Of a stretch of DNA of 64,000 nucleotides, positions 8,135-16,119 are shown piece by piece; position 1 is the stretch's first letter, and every line of letters starts with the position of its first letter. A program made the position numbers and the translations under genes. Origin of the DNA: an uncultured Selenomonadales bacterium (GTDB lineage Bacteria; Bacillota; Negativicutes; Selenomonadales; Selenomonadaceae); assembly GCA_937877545.1 (NCBI GenBank), contig CALFJE010000052.1:17953-81952 (forward strand). The letters are read 5' to 3'. The notes below the pieces were generated by a model that did not search any database, was not told the DNA's origin, and saw only the letters and a list, made by a program, of their open reading frames with translations.

Positions 8135-8880
8135 AATGGTTGGCTCCTTTCGTAACCTCGCGGCGTAATCATGAAGCCCGCCTTAACGTAAGTTTGGGAA
8201 TTTCCGATAATCACGAGGGAAAACATGTTGACTTCCTCGCGGGTAAAATTTTCCAGCGTGGAGAGGATTTTGGATTCGCCGGGGCGTCCCGCGTTCGTCA
8301 CAATGCCGACGGGCGTATCTTTATCGCGGAACTCCAGCAAAATCGTTTGAACTTCGGCAAGCTGAGTGGTGCGGCGTTTGCTTTTGGGGTTATAAAGGGC
8401 GATAACGAAATCGCCTTCCGCCGCCGAGCGCACGCGCCTGGTTATGCGCTCCCACGGCGTCATAAGGTCACTTAAGCTTATAATTGCAAAATCATGCATG
8501 AGAGGCGCACCGAGCACAGCCGCAGCCGCGTTGACTGCCGAGACGCCCGCGATAACTTCAAATTGCGGACGTTGAGTTTCGGGCAAATCCAAAAGCATAT
8601 CGACGACAAGCCCCGCCATACCGTAGACGCCCGCGTCGCCGGAGGACACAACCGCAACATTGCGCCCCGCCAGAGCCTCTTCAATCGCCAGTTGCGAACG
8701 TTCGACTTCCTGTCGCATAGCTCGCCCGATTATTTTTTTGCCGCCGAGGATATTTTCAATGAGCTTGATATAAGTGTTGTAGCCCGCCACGACCTCGGCT
8801 TGTTCAATCGCACGGCGAGCTTTGGGCGTCATTTCGTCGAGTCCGCCCGGTCCGAGTCCGACGACCGAAATTTTATTCAT
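8125..8880 (-). CDS. cobJ: Precorrin-3B/cobalt-factor III C17-methyltransferase
   Basis: 251 residues of the SAM-dependent tetrapyrrole methylase family: N-terminal VGLGPGGLDEMTPKA, the SSGDAGVYGMAGL loop, IAGVSAVNAAAAVLGAPLMHDFA and the C-terminal IIGNSQTYVKAGFMITPRGY. CobJ/CbiH methylates C17 and contracts the corrin ring, here probably in the anaerobic cobalamin route. No other corrin-ring gene is adjacent; cobD lies 3.6 kb away on the other strand. The start is ATG at 8880, with its GAGGA site inside a 27-base G/A-rich repeat. Confidence 0.9.
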   Translation of the reverse strand: MNKISVVGLGPGGLDEMTPKARRAIEQAEVVAGYNTYIKLIENILGGKKIIGRAMRQEVERSQLAIEEALAGRNVAVVSSGDAGVYGMAGLVVDMLLDLPETQRPQFEVIAGVSAVNAAAAVLGAPLMHDFAIISLSDLMTPWERITRRVRSAAEGDFVIALYNPKSKRRTTQLAEVQTILLEFRDKDTPVGIVTNAGRPGESKILSTLENFTREEVNMFSLVIIGNSQTYVKAGFMITPRGYERSQPLCD

Positions 8881-8908
8881 TCCTCAATCCTCATTCCCAA
8901 TTCCTAAT
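8881..8908. repeat. G/A-rich heptad-like repeat, copy 1
   Basis: On the minus strand this reads TTAGGAATTGGGAATGAGGATTGAGGA and supplies the ribosome site of cobJ. A near-identical copy lies at 12471 upstream of cobD. Confidence 0.6.
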
Positions 8909-9650
8909 CGTATACGAGTTTCCGCGCCCCGACGAATCGCGGTTTCCAATATACATTGTCGAGGCTGTCGATTCGCACGCCGTGGCTTGACGCGTGGAGG
9001 AAATTCCCTTCGCCGACGTATATGCCGCAATGCGAGACGCCTTCCATATAAGTTGTAAAAAAGACCAAATCGCCCGCCGTCAGCTGATTGGTTTTAGCCG
9101 CCTTGCCGAGGTTATATTGTTCGTCGGCGAGCCGGGGAATGGTCAGCCCGTTTTGCTTAAAAACATATTGAACGAGTCCGGAACAGTCAAAGCCGTCGGG
9201 GGTGGTGCCGCCGAAAACGTAGGGCGTGCCCAGATAGCGTTCGGCGGTCGTGACGATAGCCTCGCCTTGACTGCTACTGATAAAAGTTTTGCCAAGCGGA
9301 ACGAGCGTCGGGTTTTTACTCGTGTCCACGTAGGCTGTAGTGACTTTCGGCGCGGGGAGGTTGCGCCCCTTTTTTTCCTTAGCCTTCTTGAGCGCACGCC
9401 ACGTTACGTTTGTGACGACGCCCGTCACGGTGATATTGTTATCTTGTTGGAAGGCGGCGACGGCGCGTTCGGTTTCGTTGCCGAAGACCCCGTCCAGCTC
9501 GGTTATGTCGTAGCCGATAAGGTAGAGTTTCTTCTGCAAGGTAAGAACGTCACTGCCGCGAGAGTTCCGCGCCAAAGTCGGCGATGCAAAGGTCGTTGCG
9601 CCGCTAAGCAATGTTATCAATGCGGCGGCTATTGCTACTTTGAACTTCAA
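8904..9650 (-). CDS. Secreted NlpC/P60 peptidoglycan hydrolase with PG-binding domain
   Basis: 248 residues from a TTG start with GGAGG 8 bases upstream. Signal peptide is residues 1-22 (ends TTFA). A PG_binding_1 domain follows (SRGSDVLTLQKKLYLIGYDITELDGVFG). After a linker comes the NlpC/P60 cysteine peptidase: AERYLGTPYVFGGTTPDGFDCSG with the catalytic Cys, SHCGIYVGEGNF with the His, and FLHASS with the third polar residue. Such enzymes cut gamma-D-Glu to diamino-acid bonds in the wall. The gene follows mupG, murQ and a polysaccharide deacetylase on the same strand, consistent with cell-wall turnover. Confidence 0.92.
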   Translation of the reverse strand: MKFKVAIAAALITLLSGATTFASPTLARNSRGSDVLTLQKKLYLIGYDITELDGVFGNETERAVAAFQQDNNITVTGVVTNVTWRALKKAKEKKGRNLPAPKVTTAYVDTSKNPTLVPLGKTFISSSQGEAIVTTAERYLGTPYVFGGTTPDGFDCSGLVQYVFKQNGLTIPRLADEQYNLGKAAKTNQLTAGDLVFFTTYMEGVSHCGIYVGEGNFLHASSHGVRIDSLDNVYWKPRFVGARKLVYD

Positions 9651-9667
9651 AAGCTTCAGCCTCCTGA

Positions 9668-9737
9668 TTAGGGAACAGGAATTAGGGAGTAGGGAGTAGC
9701 AAAAACCTGGCTCCCAATACCTATTCCCTGTTCCCTA
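9668..9737. repeat. Inverted repeat with GGGAGTA heptads between mupG and the NlpC/P60 gene
   Basis: TAGGGAACAGG pairs with CCCTGTTCCCTA across about 45 bases, and GGGAG pairs with CTCCC inside. Tandem GGGAGTA units are present. The right arm contains the mupG stop codon. It may act as an RNA hairpin or attenuator between the two genes. Confidence 0.6.
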
Positions 9738-10781
9738 GACGAATTTAAATGAAAACCTCTGGCGCGGCTTGAGGTAGCCTGCCAAAAAAGTTTCCTCGTC
9801 GAGGATATGCGCCGCGATATTTACGCGCCCGTCGGCAGGGAGCACATCCTGAACGATTTGGACTTCGCCGGCGTAACGCCCGAAGTTTTCATTGTCAATG
9901 GTGACATCGCCGAAACTGCGTTCAATGGGCAGGCTGGCGGGGGGGATATTGCCTTCGACCTCCTTATAGTATTGACGACCTTCGACCGCACGAATCACCG
10001 ATTTGGCGACATCTGCGCGGCGCGTGAACTTTTTGCTTAAAATCTCAACGGAGGTTAAATCCTCGCTGAGCAAATGGGCTTGAAAAATCATTTCGTCGCT
10101 CTGAATGGCGGCAACGGCTTGAAGTTCCTCCTGCGTGGGGGCACCGTCGCCGATTATGATAAAGTCGACGCCCAAAGCCGCCAAAAATCTGGCGGACAAA
10201 TCGGTAGAAAAAATCCTGCAGTCTTCAAGCGTGGGCAGTCCCTCGCGCAGAGGCAGACGACGTTTGCCGTCTCTGCTTTGCACAAACGCCCCGACCGGTA
10301 TGCCGAAGTCGTGCAGGATACGATTTTGGTTGTCGAAATAATAAGTCTCCAGCCCCGTGTGAGGGTGCGGGTAAAAGTTGTGCAGGGCGGCGATATTGTC
10401 AAAGTTGGCGTTGAGTTCGTCTAAAGTATTCAGAAAATCTTCAGTAACGGTGGAGGCGTTGAGCTGAATTTTTCTGGCGTGACTAATCTCGGCGACTTGT
10501 TGAGGAGTAAAGCCGTCGTCGAGGCGCAGGGTTATGCCGTCGATGTCGTATTGGGCAAAGTTATCGGCGTTTACGTCGAGGATAACCTCAAAGCCGCTTA
10601 TGGAGGCGGTGGTCAAAATGTCGGTGAAGTCGTCGAGGAAAGTTTCGGTGTCGGTAGTTTCGGGAATCTGCGCGGAGGTAAACAGGCGTTTGAAGCCCAT
10701 AGCCGCCGCCGTCTCGATTAGGGCAAGGTTGTCCTCGCCGGCGTAATCAAGCCCCGCGTAAATCGATATTCCGTTCTGCAT
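9735..10781 (-). CDS. mupG: MupG-type 6-phospho-N-acetylmuramidase (DUF871 family)
   Basis: 348 residues. The N-terminal TIM-barrel segment SIYAGLDYAGEDNLALIETAAAMGFKRLFTS and ALHNFYPHPHTGLETYYF are diagnostic of the DUF871/MupG family, and the C-terminal part is a cyclophilin-like beta domain. MupG cleaves MurNAc-6-phosphate-GlcNAc in the cytoplasm during wall recycling in Bacillota. Its start follows the murQ stop by 16 bases with AGGAGA. MurQ then removes the lactyl ether from the MurNAc-6-phosphate formed, so the two genes encode consecutive steps. Confidence 0.88.
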   Translation of the reverse strand: MQNGISIYAGLDYAGEDNLALIETAAAMGFKRLFTSAQIPETTDTETFLDDFTDILTTASISGFEVILDVNADNFAQYDIDGITLRLDDGFTPQQVAEISHARKIQLNASTVTEDFLNTLDELNANFDNIAALHNFYPHPHTGLETYYFDNQNRILHDFGIPVGAFVQSRDGKRRLPLREGLPTLEDCRIFSTDLSARFLAALGVDFIIIGDGAPTQEELQAVAAIQSDEMIFQAHLLSEDLTSVEILSKKFTRRADVAKSVIRAVEGRQYYKEVEGNIPPASLPIERSFGDVTIDNENFGRYAGEVQIVQDVLPADGRVNIAAHILDEETFLAGYLKPRQRFSFKFV

Positions 10782-10797
10782 AACAAAATCTCCTTTG

Positions 10798-11547
10798 CTA
10801 TTTAGAGCCGAGCAGCTCGTTTATTCGTTTGGCGCGGTCGCGGAGCTTGTCGTTGGTCGCCTGAACGCAAACCATCAAGTTGCCGCGCACCTTGCCGATT
10901 TTAATCATAGCCGCAGTAGTCAGCATATTGAGCACCATTTTGGTAGCGGTACCCGCCTTCATGCGCGTTGAACCCGTCAGAGCCTCCGCGCCGGTCACGG
11001 GCGTTATCGCAATGTCGACGGCTTGAGCGAGGGCGGAATTTTCGACGCAGGAAACGCCCACGGTCACCGCGCCGATTTTTTTTGCAAAGGCGACGCCGCC
11101 CAAAACGTAAGGCGTCCTGCCCGAAGCGGTAATGCCGACCAAAACGTCCTCCGCGCAGAATCGGCGAGCCGTCAAGTCTTGTTCGGCAAGCTGTCGATTA
11201 TCCTCCGCGCCTTCGACGGCTTTAAACATTGCGCCTTCGCCGCCCGCTATCAAGCCTTGAACCATATTGAACGGCACGCCGAAGGTAGGCGGACACTCCG
11301 AGGCGTCCAAAACTCCGAGCCGCCCCGAAGTCCCCGCGCCTATGTAAAACAATCTGCCGCCGCGTTTGAAGCTTTCGGCAATGGCGTCAACGGCACGCGC
11401 CACGTCGGGCAAGGTGCGTTCGACAGCCGCCGCGATTTTTTTATCCTCGTCGTTGATGAGCTTGACCATTTCAAGGGTCGTGCATTCGTCTATGTGAGCC
11501 GTCGCGGGATTGATTTTCTCCGTCGTCAGCTCCGAAAAATTTTCCAT
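10798..11547 (-). CDS. murQ: N-acetylmuramic acid 6-phosphate etherase (short form)
   Basis: 249 residues. SIS-fold motifs are present: [28 protein letters not shown] with the catalytic Glu, [26 protein letters not shown] and [21 protein letters not shown]. MurQ converts MurNAc-6-phosphate to GlcNAc-6-phosphate and lactate. Typical MurQ is about 300 residues; this copy stops after [12 protein letters not shown] and lacks the helical C-terminal 45-50 residues. The stop is followed at once by the mupG ribosome site, so the gene end looks real. The Glu active site is intact, so activity is likely. Confidence 0.9.
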   Translation of the reverse strand: MENFSELTTEKINPATAHIDECTTLEMVKLINDEDKKIAAAVERTLPDVARAVDAIAESFKRGGRLFYIGAGTSGRLGVLDASECPPTFGVPFNMVQGLIAGGEGAMFKAVEGAEDNRQLAEQDLTARRFCAEDVLVGITASGRTPYVLGGVAFAKKIGAVTVGVSCVENSALAQAVDIAITPVTGAEALTGSTRMKAGTATKMVLNMLTTAAMIKIGKVRGNLMVCVQATNDKLRDRAKRINELLGSK

Positions 11548-11556
11548 AAAATTACC

Positions 11557-12384
11557 TCACGGAATAAAAATCAAGTCGGCAACTTCGGGGTTGCCCTCGG
11601 CAATATCGGTTTTGAAGCGGTGAATCGGCGCGAAAACGGGCGCACCCTTCAAGCGCAACTTAAAGCGAAAAAGCGTATTGTCATTGGAGCCGAGAACGGG
11701 GATACGCGTCAAAACGTAATTATCGGCGTCGTTGGCGGCAAGCCCGTAGTCCTCAATGAAACCTGCGCGGAAGCCGACCTCCTTGGAAGTTTCCTCGGCG
11801 GCGACGGTGTATTTGCCGTCGGGGTAGGCAATGAACTTGGCGGGCTTCTTGAGTGCCCATTCAATCGCCTGTTTGGAGCCGTAAATCTCATTCCAAAGCT
11901 TATCGCCGCGCAGAGTGGTCAAATCCTTATAGCTCATGGTGTGGCTTTCAAAATCCATGTAGCCGCCCGCCTGCAAGGCGCGAACCAAATCCCACGTCAG
12001 GTAGTCGTTCATGCCGATATGATTCGTCACAAGGAAAACGGTCGCCCGCATGTTATACTTTTGCAGAATCGGGAAGACGTTCGTATAAATGTCGGCGTGT
12101 CCGTCGTCGAAGGTCAGCACAATCGGGTTGCTCGGCAAGTCCTTGCCCTTATCCCAGGCGTCAAGCAAATCGTCGGGCGATATGACGTGGTAGCCGTTAT
12201 CGAACAGAAATTTAATCTGCGCCTCGAAGTCGGCAACCTTGAGCGTCGTCGGATTATCGTCGCTATCATTCACGCGGTGATATATCAAAATCGGCACGTT
12301 ATCGGCGTCGCGTTGGAAGAGCCAGAAAATGAATCCTGCCGTCGCCAACGCGATCACCAGCATCGTCAGTAAGAATTTCTTCAT
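11557..12384 (-). CDS. Membrane-anchored polysaccharide deacetylase family protein
   Basis: 275 residues with an N-terminal membrane segment (residues 4-23), then the NodB-type domain: PILIYHRVND, TFDDGHAD with Asp93/Asp94, and FESHTMSYKDL with His148. The canonical metal site needs His-x3-His, but the second His is Tyr152, so metal binding or catalysis may be altered. AYPDGKYT and the later core are present. Family members remove acetyl groups from GlcNAc or MurNAc in peptidoglycan or other glycans. It is first in a minus-strand operon with murQ and mupG, driven by a TTGACA/TATATT promoter. Confidence 0.87.
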   Translation of the reverse strand: MKKFLLTMLVIALATAGFIFWLFQRDADNVPILIYHRVNDSDDNPTTLKVADFEAQIKFLFDNGYHVISPDDLLDAWDKGKDLPSNPIVLTFDDGHADIYTNVFPILQKYNMRATVFLVTNHIGMNDYLTWDLVRALQAGGYMDFESHTMSYKDLTTLRGDKLWNEIYGSKQAIEWALKKPAKFIAYPDGKYTVAAEETSKEVGFRAGFIEDYGLAANDADNYVLTRIPVLGSNDNTLFRFKLRLKGAPVFAPIHRFKTDIAEGNPEVADLIFIP

Positions 12385-12441
12385 GGGCAGGCACTCCTGT
12401 TTCTGAAAATCTTTTCATTGAAATTTCATAGTCTTTGGGGT

Positions 12442-12470
12442 AATATATATCAAGCGGCGGGCGTTGTCAA
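12442..12470 (-). promoter_or_regulatory. Promoter of the deacetylase-murQ-mupG operon
   Basis: On the minus strand TTGACA (12470-12465), 17-base spacer, TATATT (12447-12442), about 58 bases before the deacetylase ATG. Confidence 0.7.
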
Positions 12471-12498
12471 TTAGGAATTGGGATTGAGGAATGGGGAA
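12471..12498. repeat. G/A-rich heptad-like repeat, copy 2
   Basis: TTAGGAATTGGGATTGAGGA followed by ATGGGGAA; it differs from the copy at 8881 (read on the minus strand) by only a few bases. It supplies the purine-rich ribosome site of cobD. Confidence 0.6.
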
Positions 12499-12503
12499 TT
12501 TTT

Positions 12504-13568
12504 TTGAAACGTTACGATCACGGCGGACAGGTTTACGACGCGGCGGGCAAAGCGGAGGCTTGGCTCGACTTCAGCGCGAATATCAATCCTTTGGGCTTAT
12601 CGGAACGGATTTTGCAAACGTTGACGGAAAATCTGCGCGGTATCGTCAATTACCCCGACCCCAATGCCGCCGAGCTTAAACGCGCAATTTCCCGACGCTA
12701 CGGCGTGCCCGAACGGAATTTGATTCTGCTCAACGGCGCGGCGGAGTTCTTTTACCTCTACCTCAACGCCACGCGCCCCAATCGCGTCGTTATCCCTGTG
12801 CCGAGTTTCAGCGAATACGAACGGGCGGCAAGGGCGGCGGGTTGCGACGTTAAACTTGTCGTCACGAACGCGGCGGATAACTTTGCCCTCGATGTCGAAA
12901 GCCTCCGCGCAGATTTGACGCCCTCAGATTGCCTGATAATCGGTCGCCCCAATAATCCGACGGGCAATTTAATCGCGCCCGAAGACATTTTGCGGCTCGC
13001 CGAAGTCTCAAGCGTCCTCGTCGACGAATCGTTTATCGATTTCCTAAGCGTCGAATCGGTCAGAGCGTTTGCGTCGGAGCGAATCGCGGTGGTGCAGTCG
13101 CTTACGAAAATCTTCGCGATACCGGGCTTGCGGCTGGGCTTCGCGACGGTCGCGGAAACTTTGGCGCGGCGATTGAACTTGAGCAAGGACGTCTGGAACG
13201 TGAATTTTTTGGCGCAAAAGGCGGGCGCGGCGGCTCTTGCCGATGAAGACTTCCTGCGACGGACGCGGGCTTGGCTTGAGGTCGAACGGAGCTTTTTCGT
13301 CGAACGGCTGAAGAATCTGCGCGGAGTCGAAGTTTTCCCGCCGACGGCGAATTTCGTACTGTTGCGCCACGCACGCGCTACTGAACTTTTAAACGGCTTG
13401 CGGCGAGAGGGCATTTTGCTTAGGAGTTGCGCGAACTTCGCGGGGCTGGACGAAACTTATCTGCGGTCGGCAATACGCTCGCGGGCAGAAAATCTCCGCC
13501 TGCTTGACACATTGGAAAAACTTTTAAGCCGGAATATCGGCGCGGCGAGGCGGCTTCCAAAGTCGTAA
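12504..13568 (+). CDS. cobD: L-threonine-O-3-phosphate decarboxylase (CobD-like), tail altered by a repeat
   Basis: 354 residues, PLP-dependent aminotransferase fold. N-terminal YDHGGQVYDAAGKAEAWLDFSANINPLG is characteristic of CobD; GRPNNPTGNL, DESFIDFL and SLTKIFAIPGLRLGF contain the PLP Asp and Lys. CobD makes (R)-1-amino-2-propanol phosphate for the cobalamin nucleotide loop. Start is TTG with GGGGA upstream. The last residues (SRNIGAARRLPKS) are encoded by a dispersed repeat. A second copy of the true 3' end (LLDTLEKLLED then stop) sits 139 bases downstream, so the gene end was duplicated around the repeat. HisC-type histidinol-phosphate aminotransferase is a less likely alternative. Confidence 0.85.
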   Translation: MKRYDHGGQVYDAAGKAEAWLDFSANINPLGLSERILQTLTENLRGIVNYPDPNAAELKRAISRRYGVPERNLILLNGAAEFFYLYLNATRPNRVVIPVPSFSEYERAARAAGCDVKLVVTNAADNFALDVESLRADLTPSDCLIIGRPNNPTGNLIAPEDILRLAEVSSVLVDESFIDFLSVESVRAFASERIAVVQSLTKIFAIPGLRLGFATVAETLARRLNLSKDVWNVNFLAQKAGAAALADEDFLRRTRAWLEVERSFFVERLKNLRGVEVFPPTANFVLLRHARATELLNGLRREGILLRSCANFAGLDETYLRSAIRSRAENLRLLDTLEKLLSRNIGAARRLPKS

Positions 13569-13664
13569 CGTATTCGGCGCGAACATTGGATGCAACGTCA
13601 CGTTGCCGGCGATTCGTTCGCGGGAGGAGAATGTCTGCCTGCTTGACACATTGGAAAAACTTTT
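13476..13664. repeat. 50-bp direct repeats flanking a dispersed element at the cobD 3' end
   Basis: 13476-13525 and 13615-13664 are similar over 50 bases and identical over the last 28 (from GCCTGCTTGACAC to CTTTT). Both encode the CobD C-terminus LLDTLEKLL. The 89 bases between them hold repeat copy R2. Confidence 0.85.
13541..13610. repeat. Dispersed hairpin repeat, copy R2
   Basis: GGCGGCTTCCAAAGTCGTAAC and GCGCGAACATTG as in R1/R3, but the palindrome here is GCAACGTCACGTTGC at 13592-13606. The TAA of cobD lies inside the element. Confidence 0.7.
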
Positions 13665-13676
13665 GGAGGATTGACT

Positions 13677-14892
13677 ATGATTCATGTTTGCTTCGGCTTG
13701 CACGACGCCGACGGTCGCTATTCCAAATTCGCGGGCGCGGCTATGGCTTCCATCTTTGAAAATTGTAACACCCCCCCCGTCAACCTTTATCCACATCCTG
13801 TGCGACAATACGTTAACCGCCGCCAACCGCGACAAGTTCAATCAACTGGCGGGTCGCTGCGGGCAACGCGTGAGCTTCCACAACGTCGAGGAAATCTGCG
13901 CGGACGAGATAACTTTTCTGCGCGAACGCCTTGCCGATAAGATTAAGTCGCGGTTCAGCGTCGGCGCGTTCTATCGCCTGCTGGTCAAGAAGATTTTTGG
14001 CGCGGGCAAAATGATTTACCTCGACGCGGACATTATCGTCAACCTCGACCTTGCCGAGCTGTGGCGTCACGATTTGAGCAACTTCCCGCTGGCAGCCGTC
14101 CCCGAAATTTCCGCAACGCACGGGCAAATGATCACCGATAAATTTCTGCTCAAGACGGGGCGCGTCAAGGCGGAGGATTATTTTTGTTCGGGCGTCATGA
14201 TGTTTAACCTAGACAAGCTCGGCGAAACGTTTTTCCGCGACGGCGTGCAGTTCCTTGCCGATAATCCCGCTTGCGAATCCGTTGACCAGGACATTCTGAA
14301 CGCCTTCTTTGCCGCCGATTATCTTAAGCTGGAGCAGAAATTTGATTCGTTCGTGCCGGCGGAGCGCAATTTGGGCTTGAACGTCGGGCAGAAGATTTAC
14401 CACTACGCGGGCAACAGCGTCGGGCTGAATCTCGGCGACCCGCACGACAAATTGTGGTTGGATAACTTCGAGCTGACGCCGTGGTTCAATTTGGACGCGC
14501 TGAACAATTTATGCGGCGAGCTTGATAATGCCGTCGACCAAACCCTTCAGCTGACGCAGTGGCTCATGCGGATTTACGCCGAGCGGCAACGCGCCTTTGC
14601 CATTGAGCCGAGCAGCGTGGCGTTTATCAAGCCGCTTTTCGGGATTCGCGACGGCGAACAGATAATCGGGTTGCGCGACGAAAATTCGCTGAACGAGCTG
14701 GTATCGAAAATGCACGAGCAACGCGGGCGGACGACGTTTTTTATCTTCGTGCCGCAATATGCGCTACTCAAGCAGGAACTGATTCGCCTCGGCTTTCGGG
14801 AATTTGACGACTTCGCGGACGGGTTGTTGTTCGTGACGCAGGGGCAATATCGACGACCGCGTCCGTCATGGAATTTTATCAGGGCATTATGA
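13677..14892 (+). CDS. Family 8 glycosyltransferase, frameshifted at a C8 tract
   Basis: From ATG 13677 (GGAGGA upstream) the protein reads MIHVCFGLHDADGRYSKFAGAA, ASIFENCNTPP, then loses frame at eight C (13771-13778). With seven C the next residues are STFIHILCDNTLTAANRDKF, and the protein continues to 14892 (about 404 residues). GT8 features are clear: the DxD motif MIYLDADIIVNLDLAELW, YFCSGVMMFNLDKL, VDQDILNAFF and IYHYAG. The family transfers hexoses from UDP- or GDP-sugars to lipooligosaccharide or other glycans. The C tract could be a phase-variation switch, a mutation or a read error. It overlaps the CDF gene by 4 bases. Confidence 0.8.
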
Positions 14893-16019
14893 AAAAAATT
14901 TTTAATTTATCAACTCGTGAGGGCTTCGGGCAATTCGTGAGCGTCGCGGGCATTTGCGTAAATATTTTGCTCGGCGGCGTCAAGTTGGCGGTCGGGTTGC
15001 TAAGCGGCGCGATTTCCGTTGTTGCCGACGCCTTCAACAACATTTCCGACATCGGAACCTCGGCGATTATGCTTGCGGGCTTCAAGATTGCCGCCAAACC
15101 TGCCGACGAGGAACACCCCTTCGGGCACGGGCGGGCGGAATACTTGGCGGGGCTGTTCATAGCGGCAGCGATGATTTTCGTAGGCGGCGAATTGCTTTAC
15201 TCCTCCGTCCGAAAGATTATCGCGCCCGAAGATTTGAACGTCGACCGAATCACCTTGCTGATTATGGGCTTATCGGTCGCGGCTAAATTTTTTTTGGGCT
15301 TATTCTATCGATACGCGGCGCGGAAGATTCACTCGGAGGCGATTGGCGCGGCGGCTCTCGACAGCTTCACCGACTGCCTCGCCACGAGCGTCGTTATCGT
15401 TTCAATCGTCACGTGGATAAATTTCGGCGTGAACATTGACGGCGGCGCGGGCGTTTTCATATCGGCGTTTATCCTGCGCGGCGGCTTTGCCTCGCTTAGG
15501 GAAATTTTAAATCCCTTGCTCGGCGAAAGAGCCAATCAAGAACTGATTGACGGCATAAAAAAAACGGTCACCGACGCGCCCGAAGTGTTGGGCGTCCACG
15601 ACCTGATTGTTCACAGCTACGGCGCAAGCAGGATTTTTGTCTCGATGCATGTGGAAATGCCCGCGACGTTGGGGCTTTTGGAGGCGCACGAGATTATTGA
15701 CCGTTTGGAGCGCAAACTTCAATCGACGTTCCAAATTTCCGTGACGCTCCACGTTGACCCTGTGGTTATCGGCGATGAGGCTTTTGACGAACACCGCGAG
15801 CTTGCCGAAAAAATTTTGGCGGATATTGATTCGCGGCTGTCGCTCCACGATTTCCGAATTGTGCCTTACAAATCGGGCAGGAAATTGATTTTCGACGTGG
15901 CGGTTCCGTGGAATTTTTTAATGAATGACCGCGAGCTTCGCAAGGAATTTCAGCGGCGATTGATCGCGCTTCATTCGGACGACCGCGCCGTCATACACCT
16001 CGACCACCAATATTGCTGA
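14889..16019 (+). CDS. Cation diffusion facilitator family metal transporter
   Basis: 376 residues from the ATG at 14889, which overlaps the glycosyltransferase stop (ATGA). The N-terminal half has several membrane helices with CDF metal motifs VADAFNNISDIGTS, HPFGHGRAEYLAG and ALDSFTDCLATS (paired Asp and His-Asp ligands). The C-terminal cytoplasmic domain contains VLGVHDLIVHSYGASRIFVSMHVEMP, the ferredoxin-like dimer domain. A further approximately 90 residues extend past the usual end, with a second similar fold. CDF proteins export Zn, Mn, Fe or Co by proton antiport. The substrate cannot be told here; cobalamin neighbours do not prove cobalt. Confidence 0.9.
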   Translation: MKKIFNLSTREGFGQFVSVAGICVNILLGGVKLAVGLLSGAISVVADAFNNISDIGTSAIMLAGFKIAAKPADEEHPFGHGRAEYLAGLFIAAAMIFVGGELLYSSVRKIIAPEDLNVDRITLLIMGLSVAAKFFLGLFYRYAARKIHSEAIGAAALDSFTDCLATSVVIVSIVTWINFGVNIDGGAGVFISAFILRGGFASLREILNPLLGERANQELIDGIKKTVTDAPEVLGVHDLIVHSYGASRIFVSMHVEMPATLGLLEAHEIIDRLERKLQSTFQISVTLHVDPVVIGDEAFDEHRELAEKILADIDSRLSLHDFRIVPYKSGRKLIFDVAVPWNFLMNDRELRKEFQRRLIALHSDDRAVIHLDHQYC

Positions 16020-16055
16020 TTCCCGCGTCAAATCCGTTGACGTAGGGAATTTTTT
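16018..16055 (+). terminator. Terminator after the CDF gene
   Basis: ATTCCC / GGGAAT outer arms and CGTCAA / TTGACG inner arms, then six T. It separates the cobD-GT8-CDF unit from the signalling operon. Confidence 0.85.
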
Positions 16056-16119
16056 GATTATATTATACGCAATTGAAGTTCAGCCTTTTGATGATTGAAT
16101 TTAAGAGGAGTGATTTAAA

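Noticed and set aside
11023..12372. 449-codon open frame on the plus strand opposite murQ and the deacetylase
   Set aside because: It is antisense to two well-supported genes, has no recognisable domain or ribosome site, and reflects GC-biased third positions of the real genes.
12504..13568. hisC (histidinol-phosphate aminotransferase)
   Set aside because: The N-terminal DHGG and DFSANINPLG signature favours CobD, and cobJ lies nearby with no his genes in the window.
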